Shown in pieces: positions 1 through 13,619 of a stretch of 64,000 nt of DNA; within the stretch, counting starts at the first letter, position 1; each line of letters begins with the position of its first letter. The DNA comes from Rusavskia elegans (taxonomy: Eukaryota; Ascomycota; Lecanoromycetes; Teloschistales; Teloschistaceae): NCBI GenBank assembly GCA_011316305.1, contig SAUG01000057.1, forward strand, positions 62,001 to 126,000. Direction: 5' to 3'. The position numbers were made by a program, and so were the translations under genes. The notes under the pieces were generated by a model. It saw only the letters and a list, made by a program, of their open reading frames with translations, had not been told where the DNA came from and did no database searches.

Positions 1-415
1 TAATATAAGCCCCTCGTAAGTACTATAACTTACTAAAAGCCCTTACGTACGTATATACTCCCGTAACAGCTACAGCTATAAGCTAAACCAGACGGTAGTA
101 TCTATATCTATAATAACTATATCTACCCGCGCGGTCGTCGACTACCTCGTTATAGCTAGAATAACCTATTTCGACTTTAACCTAGATCTCCTTTTTACCG
201 CCTTTAAAACGCGCTATCTAACCTTCCTACCCCCCTTTAGCCTAATCGACCGGGTAAAGCTTCTAGCCGTAGTAGCTAGCGTACTACCTAGCGACTCTTT
301 TAAAGCTAGGTAGGCTAAAGAGTACTTTAACAGCTTAGCGGAGCGTTTAGGTACGGGTTATATAATAAGTACGGCCGATACGATAAGTATAGATAATTAC
401 TTCGTAGTATAGCAG
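1..415. repeat. RIP-degraded dispersed repeat, family R1, copy 1
   Basis: This AT-shifted segment is matched in direct orientation by a second copy at about 20,186-20,580. Shared blocks include 'taacctatttcgacttta'-like and 'aaaacgcgctatc' stretches, and the common end 'gataattacttcgtagtata'. The differences are mostly C-to-T or G-to-A, as expected from RIP. One plus-strand frame stays fairly open and protein-like if TAG codons are read as former CAG, so it may be a piece of a transposon gene. I do not recognise the product. The copy is cut by the window start. Confidence 0.6.
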
Positions 416-614
416 GTAGATATAGCGGAAATATTAGATACTCCTAATTATTTATAACGTCGAGGAAGGAATAGTAGAAGATTCGTAATCGAATAAAGAA
501 GGAAATAGTCAATGTAATTGACTGCGCTGTAAATTTTGCCTGATGAACTGTGTACCTTTGGCTGTGAAAATTTCTTTGCTGCACGTGAAATACAACAATC
601 GTTGCCGTATATAA
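416..614. other. Short unmutated tract, no gene seen
   Basis: Bases from about 470 to 614 contain normal numbers of CA and TG dinucleotides, unlike the flanks. A 68-codon minus-strand frame at 444-650 runs across this tract into the LTR, has no recognisable features and is not accepted as a gene. The last five bases, tataa (610-614), precede the left LTR of element A. Confidence 0.5.
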
Positions 615-803
615 CGTTGATGAAATATACATATATGTATGAAAACTCAATATGACCCCAGATAGGAGCCTTCCAGGGGGGGCTGAACTAAGTATATAAA
701 AAGGAAATGGCAGGGCCTTGGCGCCGTAAGCTACTAGATCTAATCGGTACTAGCGCCCTGAGCGCCTTAGTATAATTATTATACGTAATATATACTTCTA
801 ATA
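615..803 (-). repeat. 3' LTR of Copia copy A (divergent outer end)
   Basis: On the minus strand this matches the LTRs at 7,744-7,920 and 15,195-15,370. The shared core includes 'aagtatataaaaaggaa' and 'ggcagggccttggcgcc', ending in 'cttctaata', which corresponds to the LTR start TGTTGGAAG after C-to-T changes. The outer part, 615-680, keeps CA/TG and aligns only loosely with the other LTRs. It may derive from a different subfamily member or from recombination. Confidence 0.7.
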
Positions 804-2400
804 CTTCTATACGAATAATATACTATATATATACCGAAAGTAAAAATTAAACTAGCTCGCTATATACTCGCTAAAAACCTATAGGAAAAAGAGTTTATAT
901 ATAAAGCGAGAATAAGGCTTAAAGAATTCCTATAGTAGATATATATTACGAGAAAGATAAAATAAAAGAATAAGATTCCTATAGTAGATCTACGTATATA
1001 AAATATAAAAACCGAAATCTAGATAAAAGGAAATAGAGTTCCTATAGTATTCTAAACCCCCTATAGTAGTAGTATACTCGATTAAGTACTGATATAGATA
1101 CTAGTTTATAATATAAATCTATTTAAAGTATTTAAAACGGATATCGCCTAATTTAAAGAGCGTATCTAGGGTTTCGGTAATCGAAAGTACCTATTTAGTA
1201 GTAAATCGTAGGTACTAGCGGTCGTTATTATTACCGCTAAAGTACTATAGGGTATAGATATTATATTTCTTTTTAATTTATTTAAAAAGCGTATATTAAA
1301 CGCCTATTAGGATATTATAAGCTTTTATAGATATATCGAAGGTTATATCGCCTAGGTAGTTTAAGATATAGAGGTATTTACTATAGCCTCGAGGATTAAT
1401 ATAAGTTTTCGGATTATTAATAATTATAGCGCTTTAGTAGTACTATTTCTAGAATTCCTATAGAATCCTATAGTTAATTTAATAATATAGCTAGATAGCG
1501 AAGATCCTAATACGTATTTATATATTATTACTATCTAGCTATAGGTAACTAAAAATATCGCGATCCTAAAAGCTATTAATATTATCTTTTATCTAATAGC
1601 GTTTAGATTCGAGACTTAGATAAAATAGTACTCGAGGGTAGAAGTAGAATAGATTATTATTATAGTTTATAAAGGCGATATAAATTCGAAAGTTATCGAG
1701 TAGTTTATTAAAAACTTCGATATATATATATAGATCGAGTTTTCTAAAGATATAGGCGGTAAAGTTAAATCTTTAAAGACTATTTACTATAAATAATATT
1801 TAATAGAAACGTAGAATATAAGAAATCGAACAGTATAATTTATATATTAGATAGTATAAGATTAGTAAAGATATACTCGGAAATATAGTAGTAGTAGATA
1901 GTAGATAAAAATATATAGCGGGCGGCTAGCGGCTAGGGCGCTAATTATAGTATACCCGCGCTAGCTCCGAAAGACCTTATACGGTACCCAGGCTACTACT
2001 AGGCAGCCAGAATATATTTACTAGTATTAAAACTAGTTAATATATTAAATTTAATATAGAATTTAATAGAGTTTAGACTAAAGGTATACTCTTAGCGTTT
2101 TACTACTAAAATAAAAGAACGAATCCGGGTATAAGTAACTATATATAGATTTCGATCGAATATACTATCGGAAAGTATATAAAGGGTATAATAATTTAAA
2201 AATAATATAAATATTATATAGATAGGCCTATAGGATCTAGAGTTATTTAGAGGTTTAACTATTTTCTATAGTATATATTATACTCTCCGAAAATAATATT
2301 TATAGGTATATAGTAATCGCTAGTACCCCGGAGTTAATTATATTCCGGAAGAGATTATTATTAGAGAAATCTTTATTTAAATAGATTATTACTATTATTA
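804..2400. other. Unassigned post-pol segment of copy A
   Basis: This is the counterpart of 13,620-15,194 in copy B and about 25,851-27,450 in copy C: 1.5 kb lying between the end of pol and the 3' LTR, longer than a simple polypurine-tract spacer. If RIP-type stops are ignored, long frames exist on both strands (for example about 1,090-1,800 on plus). The coding strand, if any, cannot be decided by eye. Confidence 0.5.
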
Positions 2401-2404
2401 TTTA

Positions 2405-5400
2405 AAGTTTAGAACGTTTTCGGGTCTTTAAACCTAAATACTATATAGAAGGCCTCGAATTTACTTTTATCTAGAATTTTAGTAAATCTATTAGTTACTA
2501 TTTATTCCGTTAGAATATACTAAAAATCGATAGTTTTATTAGCGACTTTCTTCTATAGAAATTTAATATAGATATTAATATATTTAGTATAACTATAGAA
2601 CTAAAGGTTTTTAGCGAAGGTAATAGCGTCCTAGTTATTATTATAGAGGGTTACTATATCTAGAATAGTATTTAGATCCTACTTATTAATTAATAACTAA
2701 TTTAGGATATAATTTTACTAAATAGTCTCTTTAGTAACTCTAGTCTTTTTATCTAATTCTATTTCGATAATTAATATAACTATAGTAATTTACCGTTTAG
2801 ATAACTAGCTAATAACGCCGGATCTAATATCGAAAATATACCTAGAAATAGAGCGATAGATTTTATAGTTATCTATCTAATTAGTATTAATATACCTTTA
2901 AAACTTCTATAGGTCGCTTCTATAAATAAGAATAAAATAAACTATTTTATATAGATATTTAAAAATCCTAATAATAGTATTCTAGTAGTAGCTTATAGAA
3001 TTAGACAAGTATTAACTAATAATAGAAATAGCGAAAATAATATCGGAACGAGTTTTAAATATAGTATATATTAAAGAGCCGATAATACTCTAATATTTAT
3101 ACTTTATTAGTAAAAAATAGTTCTAATTAGTAGGGGCGGTTTCTAAATAAAAGCCGGAATCTATATAAATAGAAATATTATTTTTATAAATAGCGAAGCT
3201 ATAATCTCTTAGAATTTATTTAATATAGATAGTTTAGTTTAACTAAATAGTTCAGAATTTCCGGTTCCTAATAATCTTTATATCGAGGTAGAAGTTAATA
3301 GAGCTTAAATCTAATATTTAGAAATACTCGTTTAGATATACCTTAATATTATTAAGATCCTAATAACTAGCGCTATATAGAAGGATATTATTAATATAAA
3401 TACCGATAATAATTATATTATTATAAAAGATACTATAATCGGACTTTAGAAATTTAAAATTAATAGTAGCGAAGAATTTAGCGAGATAGCGGTACTAGAC
3501 CCGAAGTAATTATTTAAAACTATAGAAAGCTTTCCGGAGTTTATAAATTATATTTAAATCGCTGAAACCGGTAGAAAATTATATATAGATAATTTCGTCT
3601 ATATAACTATAGAAGAAGTCGGTTTTAATATCTATTTAATCGAATTCTAAGCCGTAAATAGTAGCTATAGCGAAGATAGCTTTATATAATATAGGTTTAA
3701 TAATAGAAATAAAAGTTTTATTAAAATCTATACCGGCTTTTTATTTAAAGCTATAAATAATCTAGCGCGCTTTAAAATATATAATATTATTATCGGCGTC
3801 CTTTTTTATCTTATATACCTATTTACCTCCTAGAAAATATTTTATAGAGGGTAGCGATATCTTAATATATAGTATCTAAATATTATTTAATTCTAATAAT
3901 ACTAGTTCTTCTTCTATAGTTTTATATTATTTATCGGTATAAAGTAATCCTATAGCTTCTTTATATAACTAGGGTTCGGAAGGGTTTAATATAGTACCTT
4001 TTTTTATAGTATTAATATATATATAGATATTTATAATTAGATCTAGTAAGGAATAATTATAATTATCTAATATTCGGAATTCGGAATAATTATATAGAAC
4101 TTTAATAAAGGATTAGATAGTATAATCGGTCTATAAATAAATTATAATAGCCTAAAAATAAAATAATAATTTATTAGAATCTAATTCGGAATTATTAATT
4201 TTAGTAATATAAAGTCCGGTAGATAGACTAGTCGGTAAAGAAATTTAACTATAGGTAAAAGGAATTTAATAAAGTACCGGAATTTAATAAAAGAATACTA
4301 TTAGTTTAAATATTAATCGAAGGTTACTAAATTATAACTATAACCTTCTAGAATTAGACCCCCTATTAGTATACTATTGTTTCCGCAGGGGCTACTATTA
4401 AAATTTATTTTTTAATTTCTCTAATTCCTATAGATCTAATAAATCTAGGTTTAAATCTATTTTTTTAAAAACTATAGATAAGGTATAGATAACTTTATTC
4501 TAAAGATCTAATAGTTTATAGATAGTATCGCTAAAATAACCGACTAAAATATATTTATAGTTCCGATTATAAAACTTCCGAATTTTTTTATTATATATTA
4601 GGTACGCTACGGAACCTAAAATATAGAATCGGTTTAAATCTAGAGATTTACTATATTCTTTTTTATATAGGATTATACCTAGTTTACTATTAGATAACCG
4701 AAAGTATAGAAAAATAGTAGTTTTAATAAATAGCGGCTAATATTTCTTATTAAAGCTACTATAAACTAATATAAAATAGGCTTTATATATATATTTACCC
4801 GAAATACTCGGAAGTACTATTCTATTATAAATTATTAGATATAGTAGGCTTTTACTAGATACTTTTATTAGTAAAGCTTTTAAATATAATATAGCTTCTA
4901 AATTTATTATTACTATAAAAATATTTAATAATAAAAATACCCTTTTTATTATAGATATAGAAGTAGTTCTAGTATTCTAGAATTTTAAAGGTATCTTTTA
5001 ATTTAATTATATAGATACTATACTTCTAGATATTATTATTTAGAAAAGTAAAAATATATTAGCTCCTATTATATACTACTAGAATTTTACTTTTTTAAAT
5101 AGAATTTATACGATTAGTATAAATAAAATCTATTAAACTACTACTAGGGCGGATATAGCTTTTATAAAGCTATTTATATTATTTATTTAAAGTATATATT
5201 TTATAGAAATCGGATTTAAATTTATAGACTTTAGATAAATCGATTCCTATAGATATATTCGTTAATTTATATAAATTCTAGTTATTTAAATATTCTAGCC
5301 GGATATACTAGATACTTTCTACTTCTACTAATATTTTAGCGAGGGTCTTTAAAACTATATTAGGTATTAATAATAAAGATAAAGATAGAAAAAAAAAAGA

Positions 5401-7310
5401 AATAGAAAAAATTTTTTTTTATAGAACCGCGCTATATAGTATTAATATTTTTAAGGAATAGACCTTTATATATATAGGTAGTTAACGTTAAATCCGGAAT
5501 ACTAAAGCTAAAGCTAAAGCTATTATTATTAATAATTACTTTAATACCTATTTTCTAAATTTATAATATTAATAAAAAATTAGTACCGGACCTGAAGGTA
5601 TAAAAGATATTATAGAATTCTATAGGACGGTATTTATTATTAATAAAGTAGTTAAATATAATAGTATTTTTAGTAATTAGTCGAAGGCTAATAATATTTC
5701 TAATACCGATTATAGGCTCGCTTTAAATAGATTTTATAGTAGATTTAATAAAGAAATACCGCTGGAAAGTAATATAATAGTTATAGATATAGTCGAATAT
5801 CTAACTATTAGTAAAGTCTAGTTTATTTAATAAAGCCGATAAGGCTATAGAAATAAAAGTTATAAAACTAAAATTAATAGAAGCTGGTATTATTATAATA
5901 AAGTTTAGTAATTTTTTAGATTCGGCAGGTTTATCTTTAGATTTATTATTTTTAGATTTATTGTCTTTACTATTTTTACTATCCTTTTTTTTTACTTTTA
6001 TTTCTATTATTATTACCTTTTTAGTATTTACTACTACTATTCTTCTATTTTTCTACTATTTAGGCCTTCTTTAATTTAAGATAAAGGCTATAGTAGGTTT
6101 CCTTTATATAGCTATTTCGGTTATAGTAGAAATAGTAGTCGATTTTAATAACTTATTTATTTAGATTATTTATAGATAGGAAAGCTTTAGTTCTAGTATT
6201 AATAGATTCTATACTACTATATTAGTAATACTCTTTACTAATAGTAGTACTAATAATTTTATCTAGAATAATAATTTTCTATTTTTATTTATCTTTATTA
6301 CTAATAATAATATTACTTTAGATAAATAAAGTCTAAAAGTAGCTAAAAATAGTACTAATATTCTAAAGGAATTTTAAAATAAAATAATTTTCTAAAATAA
6401 TTACGCCTATAGCTAAAATTTTATTAATAAACTCGCGAAATTTAGCTATATAAACCTCTATATTCTCGAAAGAACTATTATAATAAAAGATATCTAGCTA
6501 GATATCGAGTTCTATAAGCTTACCGGTACTATAGATTCTATATTATATCTAGAATTTATTTAGTATCTTTTTAGTATCTAATATAATATTTTTAATAAAG
6601 TTTTTAATATTAATACTATAGATTATTTTAATTACTATATAGATACGTTCTATATATTCTTTCTTATAGTTAAAAGGAGCTATAGATAAAAAACCCTTAA
6701 TAGTAGCTCGGAAATTATTAAAAATAAAGTAGATTATAATAGCTTCCTCCTAATTTTTATAGTCTAAATAGGTTTTAAGCTTCGGGACTATATAAATAAA
6801 GTAGCTAGAATTCTCTAGTTTAGCGTTATCTATAGTTAGTATTAAAGGAGTAGATATATCGCTAAGTTTAGTACTAGACCGTAGAATACCGCAAGGAATA
6901 GCGTTATAGAAGGATAAATCTAAAGGAAAGTAACCAGGAAGCGTAATAACTTCGAGGCCGAATAAATTATTCGGGTTTAGAAAGATAGGCGGAGGACCGA
7001 GAGATATAAAGAGTTCCGGGTTATTTTCGGATATAATAGAAGGAGATTTTAATAGCGGAAAATAATTAGAGTCCGGGTATAGATAGCTCTAGATAGCGAG
7101 GTCGATTTACTATTAGTTATAGAAGAGCCTGTAGTCTTTAATAAAAAATTAGAAATTATAGATAATTTAGTTTACCCGGAGGTTTTTAAGTAATTCCTAA
7201 AAAAAAATATTATTTAAGACTTTTAAGGTTATAGAGATTAGTATAAGGCCTTAATAGTAATAATAATATAGAAATAGATATAAGGTTTAGAATAGATTAA
7301 ATAAAGCTTT
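2405..7310 (-). pseudogene. Copia gag-pol relic, copy A
   Basis: This is the reverse complement of the gag-pol region of copy B with many transitions. The gag zinc-knuckle region lies near 6,085-6,140 and the reverse transcriptase catalytic box at 3,387-3,398, read on the minus strand, again encodes Y-I-N-N in place of the Copia Y-V-D-D. Domain order on the minus strand is gag, protease, integrase, reverse transcriptase, RNase H, the Ty1/Copia order. In-frame TAG/TAA codons occur every few dozen codons, mostly where CAG/CAA would be expected. No start or stop of the original polyprotein can be fixed. The 5' end of its leader is displaced to the far side of copy B (15,376-15,718). Confidence 0.8.
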
Positions 7311-7738
7311 AAATATTAAACTAATATAATAATAGTCTTTAGTAATAAATAGAAGGCTTCGAATTCTTATACTACTTAGAACTAGACGATATAGCTAGTA
7401 AAACTAAGGCTAGGCTCGATAGCTCTAAATTCTAGAAGCGAGTAGTAGTTAGTTTAAAAGTAGTAAGTATTTATTTAGACTATTAAAAAGTTAGAAAAAT
7501 ATAATAGCTAGAAAAAGTCTACTAGCTTTATATTTTATAGAAATTCTAGCCTATACTATATTAGCTAGATAGTCGCTTCCTATATTTATTTATAATAGCT
7601 AGTAGGAACTCGGCTATTATTACTATAGAATATACGCCGATAACTAGTATTAGCTAGGCGGTAGGATATAGAGCTAATAACTATAGAAAATTATATTTTA
7701 AAGGTCTAACTACCGTATCTAGCGTAATATTCTTATAG

Positions 7739-7743
7739 TAATA
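7739..7743. repeat. Target-site duplication (left) of Copia copy B
   Basis: The five bases taata directly precede TGTTGGAAG of the 5' LTR and recur directly after the 3' LTR at 15,371-15,375. Five bases is the usual duplication for Copia integrases, and element A continues exactly across the joint. Confidence 0.85.
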
Positions 7744-7920
7744 TGTTGGAAGTACGTATTACGCACAACAGCTGTGCCAAGGCGCCAAGGGCGCTAGTGC
7801 CGATCAGACCTAGTGGATCTAGGCGCCAAGGCCCTGCTACCTCCTTTTTATATACTTAGTTCAGGCGAAAGCCTCCTTTAGTAAATTAAGCTTGATATTC
7901 TATATATATAATTTTAATAG
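7744..7920 (+). repeat. 5' LTR of Copia copy B
   Basis: It begins TGTTGGAAGTACGTATTACG and ends 'ataattttaata' (from ...CAACA). It contains two GGCGCC-rich blocks, 'gccaaggcgccaagg' and 'ctaggcgccaaggccc', and a TATA-like 'tttttatatacttag'. It retains more CA/TG than the interior, especially in its first 60 bases. It pairs with 15,195-15,370. Confidence 0.88.
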
Positions 7921-8700
7921 ATTATAAGCCCGAAAGCTCTAGCCGAATTAGTTTATAATAGTTATTATCGTTATTCGCGAGTATTATATATTTATATTTA
8001 ACTCCTTTATATTTTTATCGAATCTTCTTTTCTATTTATTTTTTAATAGATCCGATATATATTATTAAACCGTATAAAGTATCTAATACGGCGAACGATA
8101 AAGGTTATACTACTGCCTATAAGTACCCCGGTAACTACCGAAATTATAAATAGCTAAGTAGACCCTTTTTATCTTATTTTATAAACCCTTCTAGCCGCCT
8201 AAACTACTAACCTCTTTACTTTCGGATAGAACTATTAAGTCGCTAATTTACTACGTACAGATACGTTACTATAGGAATATTATACTAGATATAGTAATTA
8301 GACCTTTAAAATTAGATCTTTATAATTATTAGTTTTATATCCTGCCGTCTAGCTAACGCTAGTTATCGGCGTATATCCTAAAGTAATTTAGATAGCTAAG
8401 CTTATACTAGCTATTATAAATAAATACGGGAAGCGATTACCTAGCTAACTTAGTATAGACTAGGACCCCTATAAAATAGGAAGGCTAGTAGACTATATTT
8501 CTAGCTATAATATTTTTTCCTAACCTCCTAATAGTCTAAGCGAGCTTCTATTATTTCTAAACTAACTATCGTTTACTTCTAGAACTAGAACTATCGAGTC
8601 TAGCCTTCGGCCTTACTAGCTATATTATCTAGTCCTAAGTAATATAAGAACTCGAAGCCTTCTATTTATTACTAAGGACTATTATTATATTATTTTAACT
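7921..8700 (+). other. Leader / gag N-terminal region of copy B
   Basis: Sequence between the 5' LTR and the clearer part of gag. The first bases after the LTR (from 7,921) are where a primer-binding site is expected, but the text is too mutated to name a tRNA. Base about 8,271 is the point at which the equivalent sequence of copy A was split by the insertion of B. Confidence 0.5.
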
Positions 8701-11700
8701 TTCGAAACTTTATCTAACCTATTCTAAATCTTATATCTACCTTTATATTATTATTATTATTAAGGTCTTATATTAATCCTTATAACTTTAATAGTTTTAA
8801 ATAACGTTTTTTTTAGGGACTACCTAATAACTTCCGGGTAAACTAAACCGCCTATAACTTCTAATTTTCTATCGAAGACTATAGGCTTCTATATAACTAG
8901 TAGTAAATCGACTTCGCTATCTAGAACTACTTACGCCCGGATTCTAATTACTATTTATCGAAGTTACTCTCTATTATATCCGAAGACGACCCTAATCTCT
9001 TTACTACTTTTAGTCTTCTTCTGATATTTTTAAGCCCGAATAATCTATTCGGCCTCGAAGTTATTATATTTCCTAGTTACTCGCTTCTAGGCTCTCCTTC
9101 GAATTTATCTTTCTATAACGCTACTCTTTATAGTATTCTATAGTCTAGTACTAAATTTAGTAATATATCTACCCCTATAATATTAATAGTAAATAATACT
9201 AAGCTAGGGGGTTCCGGCTATTTTATTAATATAGTTCCGAAGCTCGAAATCTACTCGGACTATAAAAATTAGAAAAAAGCTATTATAGTCTACTTTATTT
9301 TTAATAACTTCCGAGCTACTACTAAAGGACCTTTATTTCTAGCTTTTTCTAACTATAAAAAAGAATATATAGAGCGCGTCTATATAACAATTAAGACGAC
9401 CTATAGTATTAATACTAAAAATCTTATTAAAGATATTATATTAGACGCTAAAAAGATACTAGATAAATTCTAGATATAATATAGAATCTATAGTACCGGT
9501 AAATTTATAGAATTTAACGCCTAGCTAGATATCCTCTATTATAATAGCTCTTTTAAAAATATAGAAGCTTATATAGCTAAATTTTATAAGTTTACTAATA
9601 AAATTTTAGCTATAGGCGTAATTATTTTAGAAAGCCTTTTTATTTTAAAATTTTTTTATAGCCTTAGAGCCGCTTTTAACTATTTCTAAACTTCGTTTAC
9701 CTAAAGTAATATTATCGTAGATAATAAGGATAAGTAAAAATAGAAGGTAGTTACTTTAAATAAGACTATTAGTACTACTGTTAGTAAAAAGTATCGCTAA
9801 TATAGTAATCCCGAATCTATTACTACTAGAACTAAAGCTTTCCTATCTATAAATAACCCGAATAAGCGAGTTATTAAAGTCGACTACTATTTCTACTATA
9901 ACCGAAACGGCTATATAAAAAATATCTACTATAGTCTATATCCTAAATTAAAAAAGGTTTAAATAGTAGATAAATAGAAAAACAGTAGTAGTAAACGCTA
10001 GAAGGGTAATAGTAGTAATAAGGGTAAAAGTAGTAAAAGAAAAGACGGTAAGGACGGTAAAGACGATAAATCTAAAGATAATAAATCTAAAGATAAATCT
10101 GCCGAATTTAAAAAGTTACTAAACTTTATTATAATAGTACCGGCCCCTACTAATTTTAGCTTTATAATTCTCGTTTCTACGGCCCTATTAGCTTTATTAA
10201 ATAAATTAGACCTTATTAATAGTTAGATATTCGACTATACCTATAACTATTATACTATTTTCTAGCGGTATTTCTTTATCGAATCTACTATAAAATCTAT
10301 CTAAAATAAATCTATAACCGGTATTTAAAGCGCTATTAGTTTCCGATTAATCGTTAAAAGTACTATCGTATTTAATTACCTTATTAATAGTAAATACTGC
10401 TCTATAGAATTCTATAATATCCTTTATACCTCTAGGTCTGACGCTAATCTACTATTAATATTATAAATTTAGAAAATAGGCGCTAAAGTAATTATTAAAG
10501 ATTCTAGCTTTAGTTTTAATTTTAGTACTCCGGACTTAACGTTAACTACCTATATATATAGAGGTCTATTTCTACTAAATATTAATACTATATAGTATAG
10601 CTCTATAAAATCTTCTTCTATTTTTTCTTCCTTTTCTTTTCTATCTTCGTCTTTATCTTTATTAATACCCGATATAGCCTTAAAAGTCTATACTAAAATA
10701 TCGGTAGAAGTAGAAAGTATCTAGTATACCCGGTTTAGATATTTTAGTAACTAGAATTTATATAAATTAGTAAATATATCTATAGGGATCGATCTATCTA
10801 AAGTTTCTAAATCTAAATCCGATTTTTATAAGATTTATACCCTAGATAAATAATATAATTAGTTTTATAGGAGCTATATCCGCCCCGGTAACGGCCTTAT
10901 AGACTTTATTTACGCTAACTATATAGGTCCTATTTAAAAAGGTAAGGTTCTAGTAGTATATAATAGAAGCTAATATATCTTTACTTTTCTAGATAATAAT
11001 ACCTAGAATTATAGTATTTATATAACTAAATTAAAAGACGCCCCCGAAACCCTAAAATACTAGAACTACTTCTACGCCTATAATAAGAAAGATATTTTCG
11101 TTATTAAACGTTTTTATAGTAATAATAAATTTAGGAGCTATATTATATCTAAAAGCTTTACTAATAAAAGTATCTAATAGGAACCTACCGTACTTAATAA
11201 TCTATAATAGAATAGTACTTCTAAGCGTTTCGGGTAGATATTAATATATAAAGCCTACTCTATATTAGTTTATAGCGGTTTTAGTAAAAAATAATAGCCG
11301 CTATTTATTAAAGTAGCTATTTTTCTATATTTCCGATTATCTAGTAGTAAACTAGATATAATTCTATATAAAAAAAAGTATAGTAAATCTTTAGATTTAA
11401 GCCGATTCCGTATTCTAGGTTCCGTAGTATACCTAATATATAAAAAGAAGATTCGGAAATTCTATAACCGGAACTATAGATATACTTTAGTCGGTTACTT
11501 TAGTAATACTATTTATAAGCTATTAAATTTATAGAATAAAGTCGTCCGGGCCTCTTCCGTAGTATTTAAAGAGATAGGTTAAAACCTAGATTTATTAGAT
11601 CTATAGGAATTAGAAGAATCAGAAGCTAAACTTTAATAGCTTCCGTAGAAACGGCAGCGTACTAATAGGGAGTTAAATCCTAGAGGGTTATAGTCGTAAC

Positions 11701-13610
11701 CTAGCAACCTTCTATTAATATCTAAACTAATAGCTTCCCCGGTATTTTACTAAACTTCTTTTATCCGCAGTTATATTCTATTACTAGCTAACTTGCCTAC
11801 TAGTCTTTATATTACCGAAGTTAATAACTCCGACTTAGACTCTAATATATTACTACCCTATCTTTAGGCTATTATACCTCGCCTATAGACCGATTATACT
11901 ATTTAATCCCTCGTTAAAGTTCTATATAATTACCCCGAATTCCGGGTACTAGATAATTATAATTATTCTTTACTAGACCTAATTATAAACGTCTATATAT
12001 TTATTAATACTATAAAAAAAGGTACTATATTAGATTCTTCTAAATTCTAGTTATATAAAGAGGCTATAGATTTATTCTATACCGACGAATAGTATAAAGC
12101 TATAGAAGAAGAACTAGTATTATTAGAATTAAACGATACCTAGATACTATATACTAAAGTATTACTACTTTCTATAAAATATTTCTTAGAAGGTAAATAG
12201 GTATATAAGATTAAAAGGGACGCCGATAGTAAAATTATATACTTTAAAGCTCGCTAGGTCGTTTATAGTTTTAAATAGGAAGCCGGTATTAATTTTAATA
12301 AAATTTTCGCCTCTATTATTAAACTAATATTATATAAAGTTATCTTCGCTATAGCTACCGCCTATAGTCTAGAGCTTAACTAAATAGATATTAAAATAGC
12401 CTTTCTCTATAATTATATAGACGAAATTATCTATATATAATATTCTACTAGGTTCGGCGACTCTAATATAATATATAAGTTCCGGAAGGTCCTCTATAGT
12501 TTTAAATAATTACTTCGGGTCTAGTACCGCTATTTCGCTAAGTTCTTTATTATAATCGGCTTTAAATCTCTAGAATCCGATTATAGTATTTTTTATAATA
12601 GTATAATTATTATTAGCGTTTATATTAATAATATCTTCCTATATAAAGCTAGTTATTAGGACTTTAATAATATTAAAGTATACCTAAATAAATATTTTTA
12701 AATATTAGATCTAGGCTATATTAATTTCTATTTCGGTATAAAAATTATTAGAAACCGGGAACTCCGTATTATTTAGCTAAGCTAAACTATTTATATCGAA
12801 TAGATTTTAAAAAATTATAGCTTCGCTATCTATAAAAATAATATTTCTATTTTTATAGATTCCGGCCTATATTTAGAAACTATTCCTGCCGACTAGGACT
12901 ACCTTCTGCTAATAAAATATAAATATTAAAGCACTATCGGCTCTTTAATATATACTATATTTAGAACCTGTCCCGATATTATTTTCGCCGTCTCTATTAT
13001 TAGCTGATATTTATCTTACCCTATAAGCTACTACTAGAATACTATTACTAGAATTTTTAAATATCTATATAAAACGGTTTACTTTACTCTTATTTATAGA
13101 GGCGACCTATAGAAGCTTCGAGGGTATACCGACGCCGATTAGATAGATAACTATAAAACCTATCGCTCTATTTCTAGATATATTTTTAATATTAGATCTA
13201 GCGCTATTAGCTAGTTATCTAAACGGTAAACTACTATAGCTATTTTAACTACCGAAATAGAATTAAATAGGGAAATTAGAACTACTAAAAAGGCTATTTA
13301 GTTAAATTATATTTTAAATTATCTATTAATCGATAAGCAGGATTTAATTACTATCCTAGATATAATAACCCTCTACGGCGATAATTAGGGCGTTATTACC
13401 TTTATTAAAAACTTTTAGTTCTATAGTTATACTAAATATATTAATATTTATATTAAATTCCTATAAAAGAAGGTTACTAATAAAACTATCGACTTTTAGT
13501 ATATTCTAACGGAATAAATAGTTATAGATAGGTTTACTAAAGCCCTAGATAAAGGTAAATTTAAGGCTTTCTATATAGTACTTAGGTTTAAAAACCTAAA
13601 AACGTTCTAA
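8700..13610 (+). pseudogene. Copia gag-pol relic, copy B
   Basis: The former polyprotein gene has its domains in Ty1/Copia order. A gag zinc knuckle with C-x2-C-x4-H-x4-C spacing lies at 9,888-9,929, but each of its four metal-ligand codons now reads Tyr (TAT/TAC), as expected from TGY or CAY after RIP. Integrase-like sequence covers about 10,850-11,500. Reverse transcriptase starts near 12,379 and its catalytic Y-x-D-D box at 12,621-12,632 reads Y-I-N-N. The RNase H-like tail (T-T-E-I-E motif) is near 13,240-13,270, and the frame ends near 13,610. Numerous in-frame TAG/TAA codons mark lost CAG/CAA. The gene is non-functional and I made no attempt to reconstruct it. Confidence 0.85.
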
Positions 13611-13619
13611 ACGTTAAGT

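Noticed and set aside
444..650. 68-codon minus frame at the left edge of element A
   Set aside because: Spans the LTR border and has no features of a gene.
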